Of a stretch of 64,000 nucleotides of DNA, positions 1 to 8,749 are shown in pieces. Under the pieces are notes generated by a model that worked only from the letters and a program-made list of their open reading frames with translations, did not search any database and was not told where the DNA came from. Location: the NCBI RefSeq assembly GCF_042675645.1, contig NZ_JBHTJH010000004.1, positions 682,001 to 746,000 of the forward strand, read 5' to 3'. The position numbers and the translations under genes are program-made. Source of the stretch: Sungkyunkwania multivorans (lineage in GTDB: Bacteria; Bacteroidota; Bacteroidia; Flavobacteriales; Flavobacteriaceae). How positions within the stretch are numbered: the first letter of the stretch is position 1; each line of letters begins with the position of its first letter.

Positions 1-1090
1 TCGTCTCATTGGCTTGGGGTGATTGCTGATGGGTGATATGCAGTTCTTTTTTTAGATGGAACTTTTCGTCTCCTGCACGATGCGTAAATCGCAAGAAGAA
101 CAAGTCCTGTAATTTGAAGTCCTTTGGTAAGATGTTAGTAAGCCTTTGATAGAAAGATTCAGGAGAGGCATTGTATTCCGACATCATTTTTATAAATGCC
201 TTTGGTCTAAAGCTTTTATTCTTGAAGAAGGTTTCCAGCTGGGGGACCAAGGTCTTTCTTGGAATGATCAGGGCTCCGGCGAAATAGGATGCATAAAAGT
301 TGTTCAAGACCTGGTCGAAGCTTTTAAATTTTATCCAGGAAAAAGTATATAATCGTTCGTCATAGGCCAAAAAATTGTAAGCGATCTCCTTAGCGTAGAT
401 AAAGGTGCGTTGTGGTTCATCCATAGAGCTGTCTAGAAGCAAGGTCTTTGTTTTGGGAACAAAGACCGAACGAAGGCTGTTCAATTCTTTATGTTTATCC
501 AATTCATCATTGTTGATCACATAGCCATATTCTTCGATCAAGATCTCTTCGAGTTCTTTGCTAGATATAGGCTTGCTAAGGTCTATATGATAGGCCTCTG
601 CAAAATCTTCTACCCGTTTCTCGATGTCTCCAAAAAAGTTGTTGTTCGCCTCTTGATAAGACCGCAGCGATGCCAGAAAGAAACTTTCTCGACTTAGATT
701 GTAGTTCTGCGCGATTTCAATAATGGTACTGATAAACGCGTTGACCTTTGCTGGGGCCTCGGCAATGATATCGATGAGGTCACTTTCCTGAATGCCAAAT
801 AGGTCCAATGGGATCTCCTTTAGGATCTTGGACTGAAGGATCTCTCCAATAGGCGCCAAATTCTTATCCAATTTGATCGACACCAATTGGTCATAAGGGA
901 CGTCTAGTGCTTCCGAAAGGATCACGATCTTGTCGGTCTTTGGGTATTTTTTCCCTTTTTCTATTTCGTTGAGATATGATTTTGAAAGCCCACAAAGTTT
1001 AGAGAGCCCAAAAAGTGAAAGGTTTCTATCTGTGCGTATCTGCTTGAGTTTGAGCCCAAAAATAAGGCGTACATATTCTTCTTCTATCAT
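1..1090 (-). CDS. XRE-family regulator with ImmA/IrrE-like domain (RamB/ScfR type), C-terminus cut by window edge
   Basis: I translated this frame directly; it starts at the ATG at 1090 and is still open at base 1, giving about 363 codons. Residues roughly 8-65 form a Cro/CI helix-turn-helix (LKQIRTDRNLSLFGLSKLCG, then SKSYLNEIEKGKKYP). The region from about residue 150 looks like an ImmA/IrrE (DUF955) domain, but the usual HExxH zinc site is replaced by AKEIAYNF, so peptidase activity is unlikely. Proteins of this build include RamB and other short-chain acyl-CoA regulators that control acetate and glyoxylate genes. The divergent position next to aceB fits that role. The missing C-terminus would carry the DUF2083-type part if the family call is right. 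Family assignment is from memory; the target is inferred from position. Confidence 0.8.
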   Translation of the reverse strand, partial: MIEEEYVRLIFGLKLKQIRTDRNLSLFGLSKLCGLSKSYLNEIEKGKKYPKTDKIVILSEALDVPYDQLVSIKLDKNLAPIGEILQSKILKEIPLDLFGIQESDLIDIIAEAPAKVNAFISTIIEIAQNYNLSRESFFLASLRSYQEANNNFFGDIEKRVEDFAEAYHIDLSKPISSKELEEILIEEYGYVINNDELDKHKELNSLRSVFVPKTKTLLLDSSMDEPQRTFIYAKEIAYNFLAYDERLYTFSWIKFKSFDQVLNNFYASYFAGALIIPRKTLVPQLETFFKNKSFRPKAFIKMMSEYNASPESFYQRLTNILPKDFKLQDLFFLRFTHRAGDEKFHLKKELHITHQQSPQANET

Positions 1091-1098
1091 GATAGAAA

Positions 1099-1116
1099 CA
1101 AATATAACAACTTTGC
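1099..1116 (-). promoter_or_regulatory. Candidate promoter and RamB-like half-site of the XRE regulator gene
   Basis: On the minus strand TATATTTG (1106-1099) matches the Bacteroidota -7 box TAnnTTTG and lies 8 nt before the ATG. No clear -33 TTG was found. On the plus strand AACTTTGC (1109-1116) resembles the core of the published RamB site, so autoregulation is possible. Inference only. Confidence 0.35.
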
Positions 1117-1149
1117 GGAAATTAAAAAATTAAAGAATTTTAAATATTT

Positions 1150-1163
1150 AGCGAACGTTCGCT
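1150..1163. promoter_or_regulatory. 14-bp perfect palindrome, candidate operator of aceBA
   Basis: AGCGAACGTTCGCT is a perfect palindrome in an otherwise AT-rich intergenic region. Its last base is the first base of the putative -33 TTG of aceB. A dimeric regulator bound here would meet RNA polymerase, but which regulator binds is not shown by the sequence. Confidence 0.5.
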
Positions 1164-1193
1164 TGTTTTTTAAAATCCTTTGTTTTAATATTG
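1163..1193 (+). promoter_or_regulatory. Candidate aceB promoter
   Basis: TTG at 1163-1165 is followed after 20 nt by TAATATTG (1186-1193), one mismatch from TAnnTTTG. A start near 1200 would leave a leader of about 105 nt before the aceB ATG. Confidence 0.45.
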
Positions 1194-1306
1194 TCCAATG
1201 AAAGGAAATAAATGCAGAACATGTTTAGTGGAAACACCTGCATTCTACATCTGAAAAACACAGACAATAAAACAATTTAACAGCAATAGATCAAAACCTT
1301 ACAGTT

Positions 1307-2905
1307 ATGGAGAACATCACAATGACCACACACAAGATCCAGTTCGCAAAGGGAGTACAGCAATACTTCCCTGAGGTTCTTACAGACGAGGCACTCGATT
1401 TTTTAGCGACGCTTCACGAGAGGTTCAATACACGTCGTCTGTCATTGCTTAGGCAACGCGAGTTACAGCAGTTCGAATTCGATAAAGGGAAATTGCCAAC
1501 CTTTCCAGCGGAAACGGCGGATATACGAAATTCCGAGTGGACTGCTGGGAGCATTCCAACAGACCTTATTGACCGAAGAGTGGAGATCACCGGGCCGGTC
1601 GACCGTAAGATGGTGATCAATGCATTGAACTCTGGAGCCAAAACATTCATGGCCGATTTCGAAGACAGCAATGCACCTAGCTGGATAAACAATATCAAGG
1701 GGCAGCAGAACCTTTCAGATGCGATAGATGGAACTATTTATTATTACGACCCGGTCAAGGACAAACCATACAAACTTAAGGAGGAGACCGCTACATTGAT
1801 AGTTCGTCCGAGAGGCTTGCATCTCCAAGAACGCCATCTGCTCATTGGAAATGAAGAGGCCGCTGGGAGTTTGGTGGACTTTGGATTATATGTATTTCAC
1901 AATGCAAGAAAGTTGATTGCGCAAGGAAGTGGCCCTTACTTTTACCTCCCAAAGCTAGAGCATTATCTCGAGGCAAGATGGTGGAACGATGTGTTCATCT
2001 TTGCACAAGAATATCTTGGTGTTCCCAAGGGCACCATCAAAGCTACCGTGTTGATCGAGACGATCACGGCTAGTTTTCAATTGGACGAGATCATCTTTGA
2101 GTTAAAGGACCATATCGTCGGACTCAATTGTGGGAGATGGGATTATATATTTTCTTACATAAAGAAATTAAAGGGGCAGCCAAACTTTGTGGTCCCCATT
2201 CGAGACCAGGTGACCATGGAAACACCTTTTATGTCGGCTTATTCCAAGTTGGTGATACAACGCTGTCACAAACGTGGTATTCATGCTATGGGCGGAATGG
2301 CGGCACAAATTCCAATAAAGGGAAATCCTGAGGCTAATGAGGCTGCCATGGATAAGGTGAGAAAAGATAAGGAGCGGGAGGTGAAAAATGGCCACGATGG
2401 TACTTGGGTGGCACATCCGGGATTGGTGGCGCTAGCAAAAAAGGTCTTTGACGAGAACATGCCTACGGCCAATCAAATCCATGTGAAGCGTGCCGATCTT
2501 AAAATTACCGAGGCAGACCTGTTAGAGCGTCCATCCGGGACGATCACCGAGGAAGGTATCCGAAAGAATATCAATGTGGCCATACTTTATATCGAGGCTT
2601 GGCTGCGCGGAAATGGGGCAGTCGCACTTTACCATCTTATGGAGGATGCCGCAACGGCCGAGATATCTAGGACACAGGTTTGGCAATGGTTGCATTCACG
2701 TGCCTATTTGGCCGATGGCAGACAACTTGATATGGAGCTTTATGTTCAACTGTTTGAAGACGAAGTGAGAAAATTGAAGGTACAGGTGGGTAAGGAGCGT
2801 TTTGAGAATGGTCAGTTTGAAAACGCCATCGCACTTTTCGAAAAACTGGTCGTCCAAGAAGAATTCGAAGAATTTCTGACCTTACCAGCCTACAAGCTGC
2901 TTTAG
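1307..2905 (+). CDS. aceB: Malate synthase A
   Basis: Malate synthase condenses glyoxylate with acetyl-CoA to give malate, the second step of the glyoxylate shunt, in the cytosol. The 532-residue length is normal for the A isoform. The family signature is present near residue 271 (GLNCGRWDYIF), as are the substrate-site stretch RPRGLHLQERH near 167 and FMADFEDSNAP near 112. The conserved C-terminal aspartate region reads ADGRQLD near 467. The ATG at 1307 gives MENITMTTHK; a second ATG at 1322 is also possible. Isocitrate lyase follows 112 nt downstream on the same strand, so the pair is probably co-regulated for growth on acetate or fatty acids. Confidence 0.97.
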   Translation: MENITMTTHKIQFAKGVQQYFPEVLTDEALDFLATLHERFNTRRLSLLRQRELQQFEFDKGKLPTFPAETADIRNSEWTAGSIPTDLIDRRVEITGPVDRKMVINALNSGAKTFMADFEDSNAPSWINNIKGQQNLSDAIDGTIYYYDPVKDKPYKLKEETATLIVRPRGLHLQERHLLIGNEEAAGSLVDFGLYVFHNARKLIAQGSGPYFYLPKLEHYLEARWWNDVFIFAQEYLGVPKGTIKATVLIETITASFQLDEIIFELKDHIVGLNCGRWDYIFSYIKKLKGQPNFVVPIRDQVTMETPFMSAYSKLVIQRCHKRGIHAMGGMAAQIPIKGNPEANEAAMDKVRKDKEREVKNGHDGTWVAHPGLVALAKKVFDENMPTANQIHVKRADLKITEADLLERPSGTITEEGIRKNINVAILYIEAWLRGNGAVALYHLMEDAATAEISRTQVWQWLHSRAYLADGRQLDMELYVQLFEDEVRKLKVQVGKERFENGQFENAIALFEKLVVQEEFEEFLTLPAYKLL

Positions 2906-2944
2906 AAATTCAACAAAGACAATAGTTATTCATTAATAAGAATC

Positions 2945-2979
2945 CCCATTTTTTAATGGGACAGGGATACTACATCCCA
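2945..2979 (+). other. Two small hairpins between aceB and aceA
   Basis: CCCATT-tttt-AATGGG (2945-2960) and GGGAT-actac-ATCCC (2965-2979) lie back to back in the 112-nt spacer. Neither has a U-run, so they are not obvious terminators. They could protect or attenuate the mRNA between the two genes. Confidence 0.3.
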
Positions 2980-3017
2980 ATCGAGAACAATAGTAGTACT
3001 AATTAACACTTTTAAAA

Positions 3018-4295
3018 ATGACAACACAAGAGCGAATTCAGCAATTAGTAACCGATTGGACAACCGATCCACGTTGGAAAGGAATCGAACGCCCTTATAC
3101 CGCCGAGGAGGTGGTTAAGCTACAAGGGTCTTATCGCATTGAACATAGCATAGCGAAAAGAGGTTCACAGATTCTTTGGAAGAAACTGAATACTCAAGAT
3201 TGGGTGGCCGGACTCGGCGCCTTAACAGGAAACCAGGCTGTACAAGAAGTAGAGGCAGGCCTCGAAGCAATATATCTCAGTGGGTGGCAAGTGGCGGCCG
3301 ATGCTAATTTGGCCGGTGAGATGTACCCCGATCAATCGCTTTATCCTGCCAATAGCGTACCGATGGTCGTAAAGCGCATCAACAACGCCTTATTGCGAGC
3401 AGATCAGATCCAGTCTGTAAATGGGGCCGAAGTGAAAAAAGACTATTTGGTGCCCATTGTTGCTGATGCTGAAGCTGGTTTTGGAGGTAATTTGAACGCT
3501 TTCGAATTGATGAAGGCAATGATCCAGGCCGGTGCTTCTGGGGTGCATTTTGAAGATCAATTGTCCTCGGCTAAAAAATGTGGGCATCTCGGAGGCAAAG
3601 TGCTTGTGCCTACGCAAGAGGCCATCAATAAATTGGTAGCTGCTCGTTTGGCTGCAGATGTGATGGATACACCTACGTTGATCATTGCCCGTACCGATGC
3701 TGAAGCGGCCAATCTTTTGACGAGCGATGTCGATGATAGAGACAAGAAATTTTGTACAGGCGAACGTTCTAATGAAGGTTTTTTCTACGTGAAGAATGGA
3801 TTGGAGCAAGGGATCGATCGCGGTCTAAGCTATGCGCCATTTGCAGACCTCATTTGGTTGGAGACGTCCACCCCAGATCTACAGCAGGCTCGGAAATTTG
3901 CCGAAGCCATCCATGCCCAGTTTCCTGGTAAGATGTTGGCGTATAACTGTTCGCCTTCCTTCAATTGGGCGGCAAAATTGAGCGTCGAAGAGATGGAGAC
4001 GTTTAGAGAAGAACTTGCCAAAATGGGATATAAATTTCAGTTCATCACCCTGGCTGGTTTCCACGCTCTAAATACAAGTATGTTCGAATTGTCCAAAGCA
4101 TACAAGGAACGTGGTATGGCTGGATATTCAGAACTTCAGCAGCGCGAATTTGCCTTGCAAGAACAAGGTTTTAGAGCTGTAAAGCATCAGTCCTTTGTAG
4201 GGACCACCTATTTCGATGCAGTACAAAACACAGTTACCGCGGGCACTGCCTCTACGGTTGCGATGAAAGGTTCTACCGAGGTAGCACAATTTTAG
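3018..4295 (+). CDS. aceA: Isocitrate lyase
   Basis: Isocitrate lyase splits isocitrate into glyoxylate and succinate and is the branch-point enzyme of the glyoxylate shunt. The 425-residue protein carries the catalytic-cysteine signature KKCGHLGGK near residue 186 and SPSFNW near 312. The metal-binding stretch VADAEAGFGG is also visible. Length and motifs match the class that includes E. coli AceA. The gene lies 112 nt after aceB on the same strand and is followed by a strong hairpin terminator at 4346. Confidence 0.97.
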   Translation: MTTQERIQQLVTDWTTDPRWKGIERPYTAEEVVKLQGSYRIEHSIAKRGSQILWKKLNTQDWVAGLGALTGNQAVQEVEAGLEAIYLSGWQVAADANLAGEMYPDQSLYPANSVPMVVKRINNALLRADQIQSVNGAEVKKDYLVPIVADAEAGFGGNLNAFELMKAMIQAGASGVHFEDQLSSAKKCGHLGGKVLVPTQEAINKLVAARLAADVMDTPTLIIARTDAEAANLLTSDVDDRDKKFCTGERSNEGFFYVKNGLEQGIDRGLSYAPFADLIWLETSTPDLQQARKFAEAIHAQFPGKMLAYNCSPSFNWAAKLSVEEMETFREELAKMGYKFQFITLAGFHALNTSMFELSKAYKERGMAGYSELQQREFALQEQGFRAVKHQSFVGTTYFDAVQNTVTAGTASTVAMKGSTEVAQF

Positions 4296-4345
4296 TGATA
4301 TAAAAGTAGTATCTGCTTTTATTTTTTGATGTGATTTTCTTTAAA

Positions 4346-4382
4346 AAGGCGCCTCGATTCATTGTGGCGCCTTATTTATTTT
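4346..4382 (+). terminator. Rho-independent terminator of aceA
   Basis: An 8-bp stem, AAGGCGCC (4346-4353) with GGCGCCTT (4366-4373), and a 12-nt loop are followed by the T-rich ATTTATTTT. The kinase reading frame opens inside this hairpin, which shows that its real start lies further downstream. Confidence 0.85.
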
Positions 4383-4423
4383 AAGGGCTTAATATATTTT
4401 GATTATGTATCTGTATTTCAGCC

Positions 4424-4453
4424 TTGTCCGATCGAGATATTTTGCTATTTTTG
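4424..4453 (+). promoter_or_regulatory. Promoter of the TPR hybrid kinase
   Basis: TTG (4424-4426), a 19-nt spacer and a perfect -7 box TATTTTTG (4446-4453). The predicted transcription start is near 4460, which is after the ATG at 4455. This bears on the choice of start codon for the kinase. Confidence 0.65.
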
Positions 4454-4454
4454 C

Positions 4455-6710
4455 ATGCCCTCAAACTTAAAAGAATTGAAAAGTTACAAAAGCAGTTGTC
4501 CCGTTAACTTACTTACGTTTGTCTCTATATGTTTTCTCAATTTTCTTTCATTTGGTCAAGTTGCCAATGAAAGAGAAATGTTGGATTCATTGCTTCATAA
4601 GGCCAGCGACGAGTACTATGCCTACAACTACAAGGAATCCTTAAAATATAGCGCCAGACTGGTCCAATTGGCCAGGGAGTTAAACTATCCAGGCTATCAG
4701 GCAGAGGGCTATAATTTTATTGGCATCATTTACGAGAGCATCGACGATATAGAAAAGGCACAAAGAAATTATGAACGATGCCTTCTCTACGCCATGAAGT
4801 CCAAGAACGACACCCTCATTTGTTGGAGTTACAATAACTTGGGGAATATTTTTGGTCAGCATGAGGAGACCATGGACCAATCCATAGAATACTATAAGAA
4901 AGCATACGATATTGGCAAGCGTTTAAATATTCCTGCCGAAATGATGGGAGCCAAATTGAATATTGGTTGGAGTTATATCGACAGCGGTAAATTTGAGGAA
5001 GCATATCCTTATCTGAAAGATGCGGAGCGATATCTAAAAATGGATAGCAATACGGAGTCGTCTTCGCAATTAAATTTCCTATTCGGGAAGTATTATACAT
5101 CAAAAGAACAATATTCTTTGGCCACCTCATATTTTCAATCTGCAATCTCCGATGCAGAGGCTGGCGGTCACGTCATTGAAGCTTCTAGCGCGTATCTGGG
5201 TTATTCAGAGCTCTTGAAGGCGCAAGGGAAAAAGGCTGAAGCGTATGACGCTTTGCTAAAGCACATGGAAAATGAAGATAGGATCTATGACAGCAAAAAA
5301 ATAAAACATCTAGAAGCTGCGAATATAAAATTTGAGCTAGAGGAATATCAGAGTCAGTTGGATGCTTCCAAGAAAGAAAGAGACAGTCAACAACTTACAT
5401 TGGAAAAATCAAAACATACCATATATGCGGTCTCTATAGGTGCGATCATTATGCTACTTTTCCTTTTGACGCTTTTTAAGACCAACAGATTTAAAAGGGT
5501 AGTGATCAAAGAGCTAAGTGTCAAAAATAAAGAGCTACGCGAGGCAAAGGAAAAGGCAGAGGCACTTTCTAGGTCCAAGACGGATTTCTTTTCTACCATA
5601 AGCCATGAATTGAGAACCCCACTGTATGGAGTCATAGGATTGACGACGCTTCTAATGGAAAGTAAAGATGTGGAAAAGAACAAGGAGTATTTGACATCCT
5701 TAAAGTTTTCGGGAGATTATTTGCTTTCGCTTATCAACGATGTTTTACAATTGAACAAGATCGATTCTAACGGGGTGGTGTTATCGCCACGCGAGTTTAA
5801 CATATTTAAACTGGTAGAGAAGGTCATTGCCTCCTTTGAATATGCTGCGCAGGAGAACAAAAACGTGTTGCATGTTGCCTTGGATAAGAATATCCCAAAG
5901 AAATTACTTGGAGACTCTGTTAGAATCTCTCAAATATTGGTGAACTTAATTGGCAATGCGTTGAAGTTCACGCACAACGGGAATATTTGGCTTTCAATAA
6001 CACATCAGTTAGATAAAGGAAAGCATCGCCTTCACTTTAGTATAAAGGATGATGGCGAGGGCATCCCAAAAGACAAGCAAGAGGATATCTTCAACGATTA
6101 TCTTCAAGTGAATAGGAAAGAAAACGACATTTCAGGTTCTGGCCTGGGGCTGGCCATAGTAAAACGTCTCTTGCAACTTTTTGGAAGTGAAATAAAGTTG
6201 GAGAGCGATATAGGTGAAGGGGCCACATTTACGTTCGACCTCTTGTTGGACACACCCGCTAATTGTGTTTCAAAAGAAGAGCTCGAATATATAACAGGAC
6301 GGCTCAAGAACAGGAAGGTACTGATCGTGGATGACAACAAGATCAATCAAGTAGTGACCAGGAAGGTGTTAGAACTTCAAGGCATGCATTGCGATGTTTG
6401 TGATAATGGATATGATGCTATAAGCAAGGTAGAGGAGAACGTTTATGATCTTGTTCTGATGGATATTAACATGCCCGACATCAATGGTATCGAGACCACA
6501 CGCAGCATACGTAGGTTTGATACAAAAACACCGGTCATCGCCTTGACTGCCGTTGGAATTGAAGAATTGGGTCAGGATCTATTCGAGGCCGGCATGAACG
6601 ATTTTGTGCTTAAGCCCTACGAAAAATCGTTATTGTTCAAGGTGGTCTATAAGAACATCACTATCGCGGATTACGAGAGTCACCGTCTTGTAACGTCAAC
6701 TGCATCTTGA
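4455..6710 (+). CDS. Hybrid sensor histidine kinase with TPR sensor and receiver domain
   Basis: Counting from the ATG at 4455 (751 residues), the protein has an N-terminal export or anchor segment (NLLTFVSICFLNFLSFG). TPR repeats follow from about 50 to 290, then one membrane segment near 320-341. A HisKA domain has its phosphorylatable His near 384 (SHELRTPLYG). The ATPase domain shows N box NLIGNALKFT, G1 DDGEGIP and G2 SGLGLAIV. A C-terminal receiver has its phospho-Asp near 670 (LMDINMP). The sensor part is therefore probably periplasmic. A TTG at 4476 may be the true start because the promoter appears to initiate near 4460. The 3' end overlaps the convergent MarR-GNAT gene by 50 nt. The signal sensed is unknown. 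Confidence 0.9.
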   Translation: MPSNLKELKSYKSSCPVNLLTFVSICFLNFLSFGQVANEREMLDSLLHKASDEYYAYNYKESLKYSARLVQLARELNYPGYQAEGYNFIGIIYESIDDIEKAQRNYERCLLYAMKSKNDTLICWSYNNLGNIFGQHEETMDQSIEYYKKAYDIGKRLNIPAEMMGAKLNIGWSYIDSGKFEEAYPYLKDAERYLKMDSNTESSSQLNFLFGKYYTSKEQYSLATSYFQSAISDAEAGGHVIEASSAYLGYSELLKAQGKKAEAYDALLKHMENEDRIYDSKKIKHLEAANIKFELEEYQSQLDASKKERDSQQLTLEKSKHTIYAVSIGAIIMLLFLLTLFKTNRFKRVVIKELSVKNKELREAKEKAEALSRSKTDFFSTISHELRTPLYGVIGLTTLLMESKDVEKNKEYLTSLKFSGDYLLSLINDVLQLNKIDSNGVVLSPREFNIFKLVEKVIASFEYAAQENKNVLHVALDKNIPKKLLGDSVRISQILVNLIGNALKFTHNGNIWLSITHQLDKGKHRLHFSIKDDGEGIPKDKQEDIFNDYLQVNRKENDISGSGLGLAIVKRLLQLFGSEIKLESDIGEGATFTFDLLLDTPANCVSKEELEYITGRLKNRKVLIVDDNKINQVVTRKVLELQGMHCDVCDNGYDAISKVEENVYDLVLMDINMPDINGIETTRSIRRFDTKTPVIALTAVGIEELGQDLFEAGMNDFVLKPYEKSLLFKVVYKNITIADYESHRLVTSTAS

Positions 6711-7635
6711 TGTTACTTCTCATATAGGGAGCATTGTCTTCTAGTTCAATTTCCTCGAATCCAAACTTTCTATAGATATAAATGGCGTTTTCCAGCTTTG
6801 TATTCGAATAGAGCATAAGTGTTTCCCAGCCTTGTTGCTTGGAAAATTCGATACAGTGTTGCATAAGCTTTTGGCCAATTTTCTTTCCTTGAAATTCCGG
6901 GGATACGGCCATTTTTCCAAGTTCATACGCACGATGGCCTACCTTGATCAAAGAATAGCAACCGGCTATTGCTTGCCCTATCTTCGCAAAGAAGATATAT
7001 CCCCCTTTTTTAACGATGGTCTCCTCACACTGTTCTAGCAAGACGACATCGTGGGGTTCTACGACAAAATATTTTTCCAGCCAAGCAACGTTCAAATCTC
7101 GAAAGTCTGCGGCATATTTTGGCTCGAAAGGAATGATATGTACCTTTTCTAATTGTGTCATATGGTGCATTTGAATAATCTGTTCGCTAAGCGTTTTTTT
7201 TTGAATAACCTGCTCAAAGTGTTCTAGATGTTCGATCAAATGATCTGAAGGGTGAGAGGTGCATTGTTTCACCACTATCTCGATACTGGCCCAGAGAGGA
7301 CGCATCTCTGATACCAAAGCGGTTCCTTTTGGACTCAATGAAACCAATTTTTTTCGTTTGTCCAACTTATCTTCATGGATGTTCAGCAGTCCTTTTTTGT
7401 TCAATTTGTTGATGGCTTGGGTCGTCGCAGGTTGTGTCACGGCTAATTTTTTGGTGATTTCTGCCGTGGTCACGACCTCATGATCCAAGATGATCTTCAT
7501 CACTGGAAACAAGAATGGGTCGAAATCAATATTGAAGTGGTCATAAACTTTCTGAATTTCTTTCATGACCCTATCGCTCAGCCTTCTCAATCTCGACCCT
7601 AAGACAAGCTCCCGACAGCTCTGTAAATAATCCAT
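6661..7635 (-). CDS. Bifunctional MarR-type regulator / GNAT acetyltransferase
   Basis: The 324-residue protein fuses two domains. Residues about 15-140 form a MarR winged helix (TTAEITKKLAVTQPATTQAI, then the wing DKLDKRKKLVSLSPKG). Residues about 165-310 form a GNAT acetyltransferase with the acetyl-CoA loop (MAVSPEFQGKKIGQKLMQHC) and a typical C-terminal strand. Such fusions occur in many bacteria; the substrate cannot be read from sequence. It lies next to hutG on the same strand, so a link to histidine or amino-acid metabolism is possible but unproven. Its last 50 nt overlap the end of the convergent kinase gene. Confidence 0.9.
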   Translation of the reverse strand: MDYLQSCRELVLGSRLRRLSDRVMKEIQKVYDHFNIDFDPFLFPVMKIILDHEVVTTAEITKKLAVTQPATTQAINKLNKKGLLNIHEDKLDKRKKLVSLSPKGTALVSEMRPLWASIEIVVKQCTSHPSDHLIEHLEHFEQVIQKKTLSEQIIQMHHMTQLEKVHIIPFEPKYAADFRDLNVAWLEKYFVVEPHDVVLLEQCEETIVKKGGYIFFAKIGQAIAGCYSLIKVGHRAYELGKMAVSPEFQGKKIGQKLMQHCIEFSKQQGWETLMLYSNTKLENAIYIYRKFGFEEIELEDNAPYMRSNIKMQLTLQDGDSRNPR

Positions 7636-7699
7636 AAGTTATTTATATAAGTGCTTATGTAAATATATAAATAAAGGTTGAACATTTCGAACTGAAGGG

Positions 7700-8749
7700 T
7701 CAAATAAAGTCCGTGATCAAATAACTCAGCAGCTTGCCTATCAAGTGCTGTTCTTCAGGGGAATTGACATCTGGAGCCGCCTCACAAATATGTAAATAGG
7801 CAGCATTCTTTTGCTTTCCGAAGAACCGGACGTACTTTCTTGCCTGGGTTGAGGAGAAACCGCTAGGCGTTCTGGCACTGCTTGGAATATTTTCTATGGC
7901 ATCCACATCCAGTTCTATACCAAAAGGAGATTTTTTTATAAAGTCCAACGCTTTATGTAGCTGGTGGTCAAAACTTTTCACTCCATCCACTTCCAATTCT
8001 TCAAAGGTATTGTATTGAATTTGATGGGCGGATGCTTCTAATTTTTCAAATAGCTTTTTAGAGGTATAATTCTCATGAATGCCAAAGACGAAATAGTTCT
8101 TAAGGAATCCCTCTGCCATGGCATAACTAAAACCATTGCCGCTATGCCTTCCGCTGGTGGCCCTCAAATCGGTATGGGCGTCAAAATTTATGACGTTTAT
8201 CCTCTTATTATGGGCCAATGCCGCTCCCTTGATGATTCCGTAGGCATTATTATGACCACCTCCGACAAAGACGGGTGTTTTTTTGGCAGAAATGATCTCA
8301 AAACTGAGTTGAGTGACTTCCTTGTCGATGACAGCTACCGATTCATAAAGCCGCTCTAGCGATTCGGGTATGGAGGGACTGAGATCTTTAGCCTCTTTCT
8401 GTAATTCTGAAAAGTCCAAGCAACCCAACAAAAGCAAAGCACTTCCCTTGTTGTATTTGTTGTGCTGTGTATTCAAGAGTGCTGCTAACGTTGGTTCCCA
8501 AGCATTGGCTGCCCCAATGCGGCCAAGATTCGCTTTGACACCAATATCTTCCTTGATACCGACAAGTACGTATTTGGCGTCGCTTCGTATCAATTGCTCA
8601 TGTAGGTTTTGATGACTTTCTAAAGTTAGCACGCGCTCACCAAATTTGGTTTCGCCTTTACGCTTCTTTACCACAGCATCTACCTGCGCCTTATTGTAAA
8701 CCTTTAAGTATGGCATCAATTTTTGGGTTTGCTCAATGCTAAGATACAT
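7700..8749 (-). CDS. hutG: Formimidoylglutamase (arginase family)
   Basis: This enzyme hydrolyses N-formimidoyl-glutamate to glutamate and formamide, the last step of one histidine-degradation route. The 349-residue protein has the ureohydrolase Mn ligands in order: GGGHNNAYG, NFDAHTDLR and ELDVDAIE. The C-terminal loop ARTPSGFS is typical for the family. An agmatinase or arginase remains a weaker alternative. The presence of imidazolonepropionase (hutI) about 2.6 kb away supports the hut role. Its start overlaps the end of the upstream 190-residue gene by 34 nt, so the two are probably co-transcribed. Confidence 0.87.
   Translation of the reverse strand: MYLSIEQTQKLMPYLKVYNKAQVDAVVKKRKGETKFGERVLTLESHQNLHEQLIRSDAKYVLVGIKEDIGVKANLGRIGAANAWEPTLAALLNTQHNKYNKGSALLLLGCLDFSELQKEAKDLSPSIPESLERLYESVAVIDKEVTQLSFEIISAKKTPVFVGGGHNNAYGIIKGAALAHNKRINVINFDAHTDLRATSGRHSGNGFSYAMAEGFLKNYFVFGIHENYTSKKLFEKLEASAHQIQYNTFEELEVDGVKSFDHQLHKALDFIKKSPFGIELDVDAIENIPSSARTPSGFSSTQARKYVRFFGKQKNAAYLHICEAAPDVNSPEEQHLIGKLLSYLITDFI

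Noticed and set aside
4362..4454. N-terminal extension of the hybrid kinase to a TTG at 4362
   Set aside because: The extension begins inside the aceA terminator hairpin and upstream of the kinase promoter.
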